NCBI GenBank assembly: GCA_002297665.1
Contig: DBMS01000265.1
Location: 604-16,913 of the forward strand
Length of the DNA stretch: 16,310 bases
Direction of reading: 5' to 3'
From: Holophagaceae bacterium UBA692
Lineage (GTDB): Bacteria; Acidobacteriota; Holophagae; Holophagales; Holophagaceae
Shown here: piece by piece, positions 1 to 7,741 of the stretch
Numbering within the stretch: the first letter of the stretch is position 1
How the letters are laid out: each line of letters starts with the position of its first letter
Notes under the pieces: model-generated
The model's input: only the letters and a program-made list of their open reading frames with translations
The model's database searches: none
Told to the model about the DNA's origin: nothing
Program-made: the position numbers and the translations under genes

Positions 1-586
1 CCACGGCCACGATCTCGGCGGTCTGCACGTCGATGAGCTTCATGTCCAGCCGGCCCGTGAGGGTGGCCTTCTGCACGTGGATGTCCCCGGCCACGCCCCC
101 GGCGAGGCCGCTGCCCGTGAGCCTGCCCACCAGGGCGCCGGCGCCCCAGCCCGTGCCGAAGCCGCTCTTCTTGTAGGCGAAGCGGGTCACCTTCCCCGTG
201 ACCATCCACCGCACGCCCAGGAGCTTGCCCATCTTCGCCACCTTGCGCTGCTCGGCGGGATCGTCGGACTCCTCCACCAGGCCGCTGGCGTTGAGCTTCT
301 GCTCGGCCAGCACCTCGTCCAGGCGGGCGCGGTCCATGACCCGGACCTTGTCGCTGCCCTCTTCGATGAGGGTGGTGACGCAGAGGTCCTGGAGCACGTC
401 GCTGATGCGGGTCTCGCCGCCGACGTAGCCGTAGCCCCAGCCGCCCCAGCCCTCGTAGGCGCCCTTGGCCACGGGGAAGGGCGCGACGATGACGCGGGGC
501 CGGTCCTTCTTGGGAACCACCGCGATTGCGGGCGCCAAAGCGAGCAAGCTAAGGGCGCAGAGAGCGAACAACCGGCGTGTCACCAC
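1..586 (-). CDS. CsgG/HfaB-family secreted protein, partial (3' end beyond window)
   Basis: This gene reads leftward and is cut by the window edge after about 195 codons; CsgG-type proteins are usually about 260-280 residues. Residues 1-22 (MVTRRLFALCALSLLALAPA onward) form a signal peptide. The body resembles the CsgG/HfaB fold: a PRVIVAPFPV strand near 30-39, ISDVLQDLCVTTLIEEG near 61-77, then VRVMDRARLDEVLAEQKL near 81-98, the usual order of this family. CsgG proteins are outer-membrane or periplasmic factors for curli or other surface secretion, but many distant relatives have no known role. No lipobox Cys follows the signal peptide, unlike classic CsgG. A Gly/Trp/Tyr-rich stretch (46-57) and a Gly-rich stretch (142-167) stand out. 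I chose GTG at 586 (GTG at 583 is equally possible) because GGAGG lies 5-8 nt upstream; the ATG at 598 overlaps that GGAGG and has no ribosome site of its own. The family call is fairly firm; the function is not. Confidence 0.8.
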   Translation of the reverse strand, partial: MVTRRLFALCALSLLALAPAIAVVPKKDRPRVIVAPFPVAKGAYEGWGGWGYGYVGGETRISDVLQDLCVTTLIEEGSDKVRVMDRARLDEVLAEQKLNASGLVEESDDPAEQRKVAKMGKLLGVRWMVTGKVTRFAYKKSGFGTGWGAGALVGRLTGSGLAGGVAGDIHVQKATLTGRLDMKLIDVQTAEIVAV

Positions 587-591
587 GGAAT

Positions 592-596
592 CCTCC
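592..596 (-). promoter_or_regulatory. Ribosome binding site deciding a GTG start
   Basis: On the minus strand, GGAGG ends 5 nt before the GTG at 586 and 8 nt before the GTG at 583. It lies inside the first codons of the frame starting at ATG 598, so that ATG is unlikely to be used. The signal peptide also reads better from the GTG. Confidence 0.6.
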
Positions 597-618
597 ATTT
601 CTTGGGTTTGCCATACCG

Positions 619-624
619 AGTATA
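619..624 (-). promoter_or_regulatory. Possible -10 element for the CsgG-like gene
   Basis: TATACT on the minus strand matches the TATAAT consensus at 5 of 6 bases and lies about 33 nt before the GTG start, downstream of the terminator of the preceding gene. No good -35 hexamer is seen 16-18 nt upstream, so this is a weak call. A separate promoter is expected here because of the terminator at 668-705. Confidence 0.35.
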
Positions 625-667
625 CCCACGGCCGGGAAAAAACCCACCCTCCGGCGCAAGGAATGTT

Positions 668-705
668 CCATGGAAAAAGCCCCCTCGCGGGGGCTTTTTC
701 CATGG
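668..705 (-). terminator. Rho-independent terminator, 17-bp perfect stem
   Basis: An exact inverted repeat pairs 668-684 with 689-705 around a 4-base loop. It is CCATGG plus an A-tract and GCCCCC on one arm, and GGGGGC plus a T-tract and CCATGG on the other. The inner part (A5-GC5, loop, G5C-T5) is the textbook terminator shape in both orientations. It begins 11 bp past the stop codon of the leftward coiled-coil gene, which it most likely terminates. Confidence 0.85.
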
Positions 706-716
706 GGCCGGAACGC

Positions 717-1856
717 CTAGTCGGTGACGGCGAAGACCACCTTCTCGTTCTTGAAGCGCTCCTTGTTGATGAGCTTGACCACGGCGGTGGCCTTGTCCTC
801 GGCGATGGTGAGGGTGAAGTGCTTGTCCCGCTCGATGGAGCCGGGGATGACGCTGACCTTCCCGATCTTCTTCAGGCCCACTTCGGAGGCCGTGATGGTG
901 ATGGTGTCGGTGGAGCGCAGGTCCAGGGCCTTGGTGAACACGCCGTCGGCCCAGTTGGAGCCGGCCCGGTCCTTGGCGAAGATGGGAACGACGATGACGC
1001 CGTCCTTCTCCAGGGCCTTGCGTTCGCCCACCACGTAGTGGAGGGAGTTGAGCTTGGCCTTGGCGGCTTCGTTGCTGGCGTTCAGGCTCTCCAGCTCCTT
1101 GATCATGTGGGTCTTCTCGGCCTGGAGGCCCTCGATGTCGGCCACCAGCTTGGCCTTCTGGGCGGTGAGGTCCGTGAGCTCCTCGGTCTTCCGGGTGGAC
1201 TCGGCCTGGGCCACGTCACGCTCGCCTTCGATCTTGGCCTTCTCCTCGGCCTGGAGTTCGGTGGGGGAGATGTGGGCCTTGCCCTGGGAGACCCAGCTGC
1301 CGTATACGCCGTTGTTGTAGTAGTGGTAGACCTCGAAGCCCGCGGCCATCTTGTCCATGATCAGCACGCGGCTGATGAGCTGCTTGGCCTTCTCCTCGCC
1401 CACGCCCTTGCGCTTGAGGAAGCGCATGGCTAGGCCGTAGTGGCTGTCGTTCTCCTTGGCGATGTCGGGCTTGGGCAGCACGGCGCGGAGCTTGGCGATC
1501 TTCTCGTTGAGCTCCTTGATCTCCTTGTCCTTGTCCAGCACTTCCTGGAGGAGGGCCTGGTAGGAGCTGTTCTTCTCGGCCTTGATGCGCTCTTCCAGGG
1601 CGCTCTTCTGCTCGGGCGTCAGCTGCAGGGTCTCCGCGTTGGGCCGGATGTCGTTGACGCCGGCGGCCTTCAGGTTGCGGGTCTGCTCCGAGCCGGCCAC
1701 GTTGGCCTTCTGGCTCATCTTGTCCAGTTCGGCCGCCTTCTGGGAGAGGTCGTGGATCTCCTTGTCCTCGGCGGACTTCTTGCAAGCCGGCGAGATCGTC
1801 AGCATCGCGACGGCCAGGGCTCCGAACAGGATACGTGCTATTCGCGAGACGTTCAT
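717..1856 (-). CDS. Exported coiled-coil protein, possible lipoprotein
   Basis: The protein has 379 residues. Residues 1-24 are a hydrophobic export signal ending in SPAC, with Cys25 followed by KK. This resembles a lipoprotein cleavage site but lacks the usual Leu at -3, so lipidation is uncertain. Two long Lys/Glu/Leu-rich heptad regions (about 26-125 and 200-272) predict coiled coils. They flank a middle segment (about 135-195) containing YHYYNNGVYGSWVSQGKA. The C-terminal part (about 270-379, from LNSLHYVVGERKALEKDGVI) is strand-rich and resembles a globular domain that follows coiled coils in other secreted proteins; this is from memory and weak. ATG at 1856 has GGAGC 4 nt upstream (GGAGCTTTTATG). 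A promoter lies at 1901-1929 and a terminator at 668-705, so it appears monocistronic. It is probably a periplasmic or envelope structural protein; I assign no specific function. Confidence 0.85.
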   Translation of the reverse strand: MNVSRIARILFGALAVAMLTISPACKKSAEDKEIHDLSQKAAELDKMSQKANVAGSEQTRNLKAAGVNDIRPNAETLQLTPEQKSALEERIKAEKNSSYQALLQEVLDKDKEIKELNEKIAKLRAVLPKPDIAKENDSHYGLAMRFLKRKGVGEEKAKQLISRVLIMDKMAAGFEVYHYYNNGVYGSWVSQGKAHISPTELQAEEKAKIEGERDVAQAESTRKTEELTDLTAQKAKLVADIEGLQAEKTHMIKELESLNASNEAAKAKLNSLHYVVGERKALEKDGVIVVPIFAKDRAGSNWADGVFTKALDLRSTDTITITASEVGLKKIGKVSVIPGSIERDKHFTLTIAEDKATAVVKLINKERFKNEKVVFAVTD

Positions 1857-1900
1857 AAAAGCTCCATGGTTGAGTTGGCTCGGGGTGGCTATGCCCCGTC

Positions 1901-1929
1901 AGAATAGCCATCCCCGGCCCCGCTGGCAA
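1901..1929 (-). promoter_or_regulatory. Sigma-70-type promoter of the coiled-coil gene
   Basis: Minus-strand TTGCCA (1924-1929, 5 of 6 to TTGACA) is separated by exactly 17 bp from TATTCT (1901-1906, 4 of 6 to TATAAT). Transcription would start near 1894 and give a leader of about 38 nt ahead of ATG 1856. The spacing and direction fit well. Confidence 0.6.
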
Positions 1930-1956
1930 GAAAGGGGACCGCGCTTTTGCTGCTAC

Positions 1957-1962
1957 CATAAT
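1957..1962 (+). promoter_or_regulatory. Possible -10 element for metK
   Basis: CATAAT matches TATAAT at 5 of 6 bases, 24 nt before the metK ATG. No convincing -35 lies at the right distance. The gap between the divergent genes (1857-1986, 130 bp) is too short and lacks the conserved helices of a SAM riboswitch. The metK Shine-Dalgarno is GGAGG at 1978-1982. Confidence 0.3.
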
Positions 1963-1986
1963 TCTCCCAATCCGGGGGGAGGCGTC

Positions 1987-3129
<1,143 letters not shown>

Positions 3130-3159
3130 GGCGATTTCGCCCCGGCGCCCGCCGGGTTC

Positions 3160-3177
3160 GCCCCAGGTTCCTGGGGC
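3160..3177 (+). terminator. Hairpin after metK, without a U-tract
   Basis: GCCCCAGG (3160-3167) pairs exactly with CCTGGGGC (3170-3177) across a 2-base centre (realistically a 7-bp stem with a 4-base loop). It lies 30 bp past the metK stop. No T-run follows, so it may be a weak terminator, an RNA-stabilising end, or part of the leader of the next gene. Confidence 0.4.
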
Positions 3178-3192
3178 CCAGGAGCGGATGAC

Positions 3193-3223
3193 CGAACCTT
3201 GGTTCGCACGGGATCGATCCCGT
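3193..3223 (+). promoter_or_regulatory. Two adjacent inverted repeats ahead of the exported-protein gene
   Basis: Two dyads sit almost end to end: CGAACC-TT-GGTTCG (3193-3206) and the perfect 16-bp palindrome ACGGGATCGATCCCGT (3208-3223). They lie 20-51 bp before the ATG at 3244 and just before its ribosome site. Paired dyads of this size can be repressor operators, or hairpins in a leader RNA. Which of these applies is not visible from the sequence. Confidence 0.4.
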
Positions 3224-3243
3224 CCCCACCAGGAGGAGGTAGC

Positions 3244-3813
3244 ATGCGCACCTTGGTTCAACGTTCCGGCATCGCGGCCATGGCCCTGGCGGGCTTCGCC
3301 GTCCACGCGACCGACTTCGGCCCCCTCATGGAGGTCGCCCATTCCACCTGGCCGGCCAAGACGCACCTGGCGGTCGTGGCCGACTACGGCCGTTCCGCCG
3401 CCGAGGTCCAGGCCCTGGCCCTCGCCGCGGGCGAAGGGAACCGCATCACCGTCCTGGACACCCGGAACCAGAGCGGCGTGGAGAAGGCCTACACCCTCAT
3501 CGCCAACCGGGTGCGGCCCGACTACCTGGTCCTCCTGCCCAAGGACCGCCTGGTGTGGGACGGCTCCTTCGCCGCCACCCAGGTGGTGAACCGCCTCGCG
3601 TTCAGGGGCATCCCCACCATCGCCACCACCCCCCAGGCCATCGCCCAGGGCGCCGTGTTCGCCATCGGCGAGGCCACGGGGATGAACCTGCTGGTCACCG
3701 ACAAGATGATCGGGACGGTGGGGGTGATCCTGCCCCAGCGGGCGAACTTCGTGAACAGCGTGTCGAACTACGGGAAGGGGGTGGCCACGGTGTCCGTGGT
3801 GGCCTCCCGCTGA
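3244..3813 (+). CDS. Exported ABC substrate-binding-like protein (small)
   Basis: The protein has 189 residues with an N-terminal signal peptide (about 1-22, ending HA before TDF). The rest alternates strands and helices like a type-1 periplasmic-binding fold: HLAVVADYGRSAAEVQALAL (41-60), NRITVLDTRN (66-75), DYLVLLPKDRLVWDG (93-107), and RGIPTIATTPQAIAQGAVFAIG (121-142). The last segment resembles the ABC transporter substrate-binding family (PF04392 type), in which a similar segment precedes a glycine-rich end. At 189 residues it is shorter than the usual roughly 300, as if only one lobe and a half were kept. No permease or ATPase gene adjoins it. ATG 3244 was chosen over in-frame upstream codons because AGGAGGAGGT ends 3 nt before it and the signal peptide starts there. 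Two inverted repeats precede it and a hairpin terminator follows. The fold assignment is tentative; the ligand is unknown. Confidence 0.75.
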   Translation: MRTLVQRSGIAAMALAGFAVHATDFGPLMEVAHSTWPAKTHLAVVADYGRSAAEVQALALAAGEGNRITVLDTRNQSGVEKAYTLIANRVRPDYLVLLPKDRLVWDGSFAATQVVNRLAFRGIPTIATTPQAIAQGAVFAIGEATGMNLLVTDKMIGTVGVILPQRANFVNSVSNYGKGVATVSVVASR

Positions 3814-3830
3814 GGAGCGGGCGGCGAACG

Positions 3831-3860
3831 GGGAAGGGGCCCTTGAAAGGGCCCTTTTCC
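3831..3860 (+). terminator. Rho-independent-type terminator
   Basis: A 12-bp stem with two G-U pairs joins 3831-3842 to 3849-3860 around a TTGAAA loop. The core is GGGCCC/GGGCCC, and the 3' arm carries TTTT. It begins 18 bp after the stop of the exported-protein gene and separates it from the propeller gene. Confidence 0.7.
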
Positions 3861-3955
3861 GTGGCTTCGGGCGGGTGCTCGAAGGAAATCCCCAGGGGAA
3901 CTCTTGGGGCAAGGCGGGCATTATATAAGTGGTTCATGTTCTTTCTTGGAGTCCC

Positions 3956-5572
3956 ATGCCCCTGCACTTCCGCTCCCTCGCCCTTCTCGCCCCGGCTCTC
4001 GTGCTGGCCGCCCCGGCCCTCCAGGCCCAGGTGCGGATCTCCGCCTCCAAGGCCAATGTCGAATCCGGCAAGGGCCTTTCCCTCCAGGCCCACCCGGCGG
4101 GACCCGGCACGGGCCATGCCTGGGAATGGGCCGTCCTGTCCGGGGGCGGCCAGATCCTCCCGGGACCGGACGGGAAGGCCCGCTTCCAGGCGCCGGTGGT
4201 CACCGACAAGCCGGTCATCGTGCGGATCCAGGTGAGCGACCGGGCCCATCCGGGGGCCGCGGCGACCTATGAGATCGTGGTGCGGCCGGTCATTCCGGGC
4301 TTTCCGGAACTGCTGGCCGACGTGGTCCTCCCCGCCGTGCTGGGGCCGGACTATCTCTTTGCCGTGCCCATGCTGTCGCGGTTCACGCCGGGGGCCAACC
4401 CCATGACCGGGAGCGGCGCCCTGTTCCATAACGTAGGCCAGATCAGGTTCATCGAGCCTGGGACGGGGCTGGGCGCCCTGGATGGCACCTGGCTCGTTAC
4501 GGACCGCAACCAGAGGCTGTGGAACGCCAGGGCCGTCTCCCCCCATGGCCTTATCGTCCCGGTGCCGGCCTGGATGTACGAGATCGCCAACTTCATTACC
4601 CGGCCCCGGGACAGCCAACCGGATAATCCGCACCGGCTGGTGTTCGCCGAGCGATTGAAGGGCATGCATGGCAGCCTCATCCGCTCCCTGGAGCCGGATG
4701 GGACCGTTCGCACCCTGGCCGGAGGCGCGGACACTGATTTCCTCAACCCAACCGTATACCGGGAGGGCAAGGGCACGGAGGCCCGCATCGGAGGGGTTCT
4801 CGGCATGGCCATGGACCGGGACGGCACCATCTACTTTTGCGATGGCACCAGCCGGGTCATCCGCCGGCTGGACACCACGGGCGAGGTCTCCCTGTACGCG
4901 GGCCGGCCTTCGGCCCATCTGCAAGCGCCCACCCAGCCTGGGGAGGACGGCCTGGCCAGCCAGGTGTCCTTTGCGGGCCCATCGGACCTGGCGCTGGATC
5001 CCGCCACCGGCGATCTCTTCGTTTCCGACCTCCTTACCGTTCGCCAGGTCCACCGGACGAAGGAGGGGTTGCGGGTCGACACGATCCTGGGGGGGGCGGA
5101 CCGGTGCACCGCCAATCCCGTGGGGGACCATCCCCGGGTCATGATGCCGGGCACCCCGTGCTTCCGGTCCGTCCCCTACGCGTTGCATGTGTACGGGCGG
5201 TTCCTGTTCATCATGGATCCGATGCTGTCCACCATCCAGGTCTACAATCGCGATACCCGGGTCATGGAGTCCCTGATCGACGTCTCGCAGCGCGGGGAAT
5301 GGCGGGAAGGCCCCCTCCGCCTTTTCTGCCAGCGTCCGGCCTCAGAATGCGCGGCCATCGGCTGGGATCTGTCGGAATTCGCCCTCAACGCGGACGGGCA
5401 GTGCATCCTTGCCTCCCGGCACCAGCTCTTCCAGCTGGACCTTTCGACGGTGTTCCCGGGTCCCGTGCTCCGGGGCGCCTCCTCCAGCACGAGCAGCTCC
5501 AGTTCCACCTCCTCAAGCAGCTCCAGTTCCACCTCCTCAAGCAGCTCCAGTTCCTCCACGACGATCCCCTGA
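3956..5572 (+). CDS. Secreted Ig-like/NHL beta-propeller protein with Ser/Thr-rich tail
   Basis: The protein has 538 residues. Residues 1-24 form a signal peptide (hydrophobic core ALLAPALVLAAPALQA). Residues 25-112 look like an Ig-like beta-sandwich, with WEWAVLSGGGQI followed by ARFQAPVVTDKPVIVRIQV, as in bacterial surface-protein domains. Residues 115-500 carry NHL-type propeller blades, clearest at VLGMAMDRDGTIYFCDGTSR (281-300), VIRRLDTTGEVSLYAG (301-316), PSDLALDPATGDLFVSD (342-358) and VRTLAGG (251-257). The last 31 residues (508-538) are almost only Ser and Thr, encoded by a 24-bp tandem repeat at 5492-5557. Such tails may act as flexible linkers or glycosylated stalks; that is inference. 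I chose ATG 3956 because GGAG lies 5 nt upstream; an in-frame GTG at 3929 would give a poor N-terminus. The gene has less extreme GC at third positions than metK. Its stop is only 5 bp from that of the converging gene. Confidence 0.82.
   Translation: MPLHFRSLALLAPALVLAAPALQAQVRISASKANVESGKGLSLQAHPAGPGTGHAWEWAVLSGGGQILPGPDGKARFQAPVVTDKPVIVRIQVSDRAHPGAAATYEIVVRPVIPGFPELLADVVLPAVLGPDYLFAVPMLSRFTPGANPMTGSGALFHNVGQIRFIEPGTGLGALDGTWLVTDRNQRLWNARAVSPHGLIVPVPAWMYEIANFITRPRDSQPDNPHRLVFAERLKGMHGSLIRSLEPDGTVRTLAGGADTDFLNPTVYREGKGTEARIGGVLGMAMDRDGTIYFCDGTSRVIRRLDTTGEVSLYAGRPSAHLQAPTQPGEDGLASQVSFAGPSDLALDPATGDLFVSDLLTVRQVHRTKEGLRVDTILGGADRCTANPVGDHPRVMMPGTPCFRSVPYALHVYGRFLFIMDPMLSTIQVYNRDTRVMESLIDVSQRGEWREGPLRLFCQRPASECAAIGWDLSEFALNADGQCILASRHQLFQLDLSTVFPGPVLRGASSSTSSSSSTSSSSSSSTSSSSSSSSTTIP
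5492..5557 (+). repeat. 24-bp tandem repeat encoding a poly-Ser/Thr tail
   Basis: A 24-bp unit starting AGCAGCTCCAGTTCCACCTC repeats exactly at 5492-5515 and 5516-5539. A third copy (5540-5557) diverges in its last bases. It lies inside the propeller gene and encodes eight Ser/Thr residues per unit, so changes in copy number would keep the frame. Confidence 0.85.
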
Positions 5573-5577
5573 CGGGG

Positions 5578-6318
5578 TCAGAGCCACTCCCCCAGCTGGT
5601 TCCGGTAGGTCCGGCTCATGGTCAGCTGGCTGCCGTCCTTCATCGTGACCAGGTAGTCCCCCCCGGTCCACGGCTCCAGGTGCTTGATGAAGTCGAGATT
5701 GACGATGGCGGAGCGGTGGATGCGGCGGAAGCGGGCGGGGCTGAGCTTGTCCAGCATGCCGCCCATGGTCTGGCGCACCAGGTGGCTGGTGCCCTCCACG
5801 TGGAGCCGGACGTAGTTGTCCTCGGCCTCCACCCACTGGATGGCGGCGGGGCGCACGAAGGCGTAGCGGGTGCCCTCCTTGATGAGGAGGCGGTCCGGGG
5901 GGGGGCGGTCGGCCTGGACCTGCTTGAGCATGGGCTCCAGGGACGGGCGCGGGCTGCCCTGGATCCAGGTGCGCACCCGGGCCAGGGCCGCGGCGAACCG
6001 TTCGGGGTCGAAGGGCTTGAGGAGGTAGTCCAGGGCGTGGACCTCGAAGGCCTTCAGGGCGAACTGGTCGTAGGCGGTGACGAAGAGGGTGGGGGGCATC
6101 CGGTCGGGGCCCACCTCCTCGATGACGCCGAAGCCGTCCAGTTCGGGCATCTGGATGTCCAGGAAGACCAGGTCGGGGCGCAGGGCCTCCAGGTCCCGCA
6201 CCGCCTCGAGGCCGTTGGCGCACTCGCCGGTCACCTCGATGTCCGGGTGGTCCTCCAGGAGCCGGCGCAGACGCTGGCGGGCCAGCATCTCGTCATCGAC
6301 TATCAGGGACCGGATCAT
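5578..6318 (-). CDS. LytR/AlgR-family response regulator (REC + LytTR)
   Basis: The protein has 246 residues. The receiver domain (about 1-120) has the acidic pair D8-D9, phospho-acceptor Asp54 in PDLVFLDIQMPELDG, Thr81 and Lys101 (LDYLLKPF). The C-terminal LytTR DNA-binding domain (about 145-246) shows the typical VEAEDNYVRLH, FRRIHRSAIVNLDFI and YLVTMKDGSQLTMSRTY segments. It is a cytosolic transcription factor, switched by phosphorylation from the LytS-type kinase encoded immediately upstream. I chose ATG 6318 (MIRSLIVDDE), the usual N-terminus of the family. A TTG at 6342 would overlap the kinase stop but has no ribosome site. The start lies 20 bp past the kinase stop, so the pair is surely co-transcribed. 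The target genes are unknown; LytTR regulators often act on neighbouring membrane or envelope genes. The stop codons of this gene and the converging propeller gene are 5 bp apart. Confidence 0.95.
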   Translation of the reverse strand: MIRSLIVDDEMLARQRLRRLLEDHPDIEVTGECANGLEAVRDLEALRPDLVFLDIQMPELDGFGVIEEVGPDRMPPTLFVTAYDQFALKAFEVHALDYLLKPFDPERFAAALARVRTWIQGSPRPSLEPMLKQVQADRPPPDRLLIKEGTRYAFVRPAAIQWVEAEDNYVRLHVEGTSHLVRQTMGGMLDKLSPARFRRIHRSAIVNLDFIKHLEPWTGGDYLVTMKDGSQLTMSRTYRNQLGEWL

Positions 6319-6338
6319 CTTCGTGGCCGCCTTGGGGA

Positions 6339-7397
6339 TCAATGAAGGGGTATACGCACGACGACGCGGGTCCCCTTATCCAGGACGGAGAATATCTCCA
6401 GTTGGTGATTTTCGTGATAAAGCATATATAATCTGGCCCGGGTATTTCGCAGGCCCACCCCTTCGCGGGTGCCTTCGAAGCCCGCGCCGTTGTCCTGCAC
6501 CTCCAGGATCAGCCAGGGCGGCTCCTTCCGGGCCCGGATGGCGAGCCGGCCGGGCCGGGCCCGGGGGGCCAGGCCGTGCTTCAGGGCGTTCTCCACCAGG
6601 GGCTGCAGGAGGAACTTGGGCACCGGCGTCCGGGCCAGGTCGGCGGGGATGTCCACCTCCACCTCCAGCCGGTCCTGGAAGCGCACCTTCTCGATGGCCA
6701 GGAAGGCGTCCACCAGGGCCATCTCCTTTTCCAGGGGGAGCTCCTGGGAGGCCTCGGCGTCCAGGTTGAGGCGCAGGAGGTCCCCGAGCCTGGCCACCAT
6801 GCGGTCCGCGGCCAGGGGGTCCACGTGGATGAGGGCGGAGATGGAGTTGAGGGCGTTGAAGAGGAAGTGGGGCTGGAACTGGGCCAGGAGCATCTGGTTC
6901 CGGGCCAGGGTGAGCGAGGCCTCCAGCTGGGCCGCCTCCAGTTCCCGGGCCTTCAGCCCGTTGTAGAGGAGGAACCCGTGGAAGCCTCCCAGCACGGCCC
7001 ACATGAGGAGGAGGGTGGAGTGGAGGTAGGTGAAGAAGAACCTCAGAAGGTTCTTTCCGGGCCACTGGAGGATCTTGGCGCGCATCTCCGGCTCCTGGAA
7101 GGCCAGGGAGATGAGCCAGGCGATGCCCAGCCCCACGCAGGCCAGGACGAAGCCCGAACCCAGGTTGATGATCCAGGCCGGAAGCCCCCGCAGGGAGAAG
7201 GACCGGATGGGAAAGCGCCGGGCGATGCGGATGATGAGGAGGCCTTCCAGGGCCCACACCGCGTTCTGCAGGAGGTTCATGGGCAGTACGGACAGGAAGG
7301 GCATGTGGTAGGCCAGCATGTCCCACGTGGTGTAGTAGAGGCCCATGAGGACCCAGATGCCGGCGTACATGAACGCGTGCACAGGCTTTCTGAACAT
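6339..7397 (-). CDS. LytS-type membrane sensor histidine kinase
   Basis: The protein has 352 residues. The first 150 contain about four hydrophobic segments (8-30, 33-57, 73-100, 118-146) with no recognised extracellular sensor domain. A short coiled region (148-172) leads to the His_kinase (PF06580) motif LAQFQPHFLFNALNSISALI with phospho-acceptor His177. The ATPase domain follows: VENALKHGL with Asn270, DNGAGF (302-307) and GVGLRNTRARL (313-323). It should autophosphorylate and pass the phosphate to the LytTR regulator encoded next. With so little periplasmic loop, it probably senses something in or at the membrane. The start is uncertain. ATG 7397 places the first helix normally, but in-frame GTG 7430 and TTG 7457 are open and none has a strong ribosome site. 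The gene follows the Cys-rich small gene by 72 bp, so joint transcription is possible. Confidence 0.93.
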   Translation of the reverse strand: MFRKPVHAFMYAGIWVLMGLYYTTWDMLAYHMPFLSVLPMNLLQNAVWALEGLLIIRIARRFPIRSFSLRGLPAWIINLGSGFVLACVGLGIAWLISLAFQEPEMRAKILQWPGKNLLRFFFTYLHSTLLLMWAVLGGFHGFLLYNGLKARELEAAQLEASLTLARNQMLLAQFQPHFLFNALNSISALIHVDPLAADRMVARLGDLLRLNLDAEASQELPLEKEMALVDAFLAIEKVRFQDRLEVEVDIPADLARTPVPKFLLQPLVENALKHGLAPRARPGRLAIRARKEPPWLILEVQDNGAGFEGTREGVGLRNTRARLYMLYHENHQLEIFSVLDKGTRVVVRIPLH

Positions 7398-7469
7398 GCC
7401 CCCATGGTGGTGGCCAATCGGCCCGTCCACAAGCCCCCGTGGGGCGAAGCGGTCCAATTCAGGGGCGGA

Positions 7470-7721
7470 TCACTCCCGGGGGAGGCGCTTCCCGATGGCT
7501 TCGAGCATGTCCAGGACCACGCGGCACTGGTCGCAGTCGGATCCGGGGTCCGCGCAGGGGACGCCGTCGGCCTGGAGTTCGTGGCAGCGGGGGTTCCGGG
7601 CGAAGGCCAGGAGATCGTCCAGGAGCCGTTCCACCCGGGTGCGCAGGGGGCTCTCGGGCATGTCCCGGAGCGTCGTGATCATGCGGAGCTCGGAGGCGGT
7701 GAGGCGGATGGGTTCGGACAC
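7470..7721 (-). CDS. Small four-cysteine protein of unknown function
   Basis: The protein has 83 residues. The first half (about 1-42) is predicted helical and includes TRVERLLDDLLAFARNP. The second half has four cysteines, Cys46, 56, 63 and 66, in CHELQADGVPCADPGSDCDQC. The C-X9-C-X6-C-X2-C spacing could bind zinc or an Fe-S cluster. I do not recognise the family. The GTG start at 7721 is supported by GGAGGG ending 4 nt upstream, and no better start exists. It lies 71 bp behind the beta-gamma oxidoreductase gene on the same strand, with a very stable hairpin between. The context suggests a role linked to the Fe-S oxidoreductase (assembly, electron transfer or regulation), but that is inference only. 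Translation is plausible because of the ribosome site, the cysteine pattern and high third-position GC. Confidence 0.7.
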   Translation of the reverse strand: MSEPIRLTASELRMITTLRDMPESPLRTRVERLLDDLLAFARNPRCHELQADGVPCADPGSDCDQCRVVLDMLEAIGKRLPRE

Positions 7722-7725
7722 GGGG

Positions 7726-7731
7726 CCCTCC
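7726..7731 (-). promoter_or_regulatory. Ribosome binding site for the GTG-started small gene
   Basis: Minus-strand GGAGGG ends 4 nt before GTG 7721. It fixes the start of the 83-residue frame, which otherwise stays open further upstream through the hairpin. Confidence 0.65.
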
Positions 7732-7741
7732 GGAAAGGGAA

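Noticed and set aside
1857..1986. A SAM riboswitch before metK
   Set aside because: The leader from the possible -10 is under 20 nt, and no SAM-riboswitch helices or conserved core were seen in the 130 bp.
3922..3929. TATATAAG as a -10 for the propeller gene
   Set aside because: It resembles a -10, but the nearest TTG hexamer (3904-3909) is only 12-14 bp upstream, too close for a sigma-70 pair, so it was not annotated.
5242..5559. A minus-strand frame encoding a Glu/Leu-rich periodic peptide
   Set aside because: It is the antisense of the Ser/Thr tandem repeat of the propeller gene, so the apparent leucine/glutamate periodicity is a by-product.
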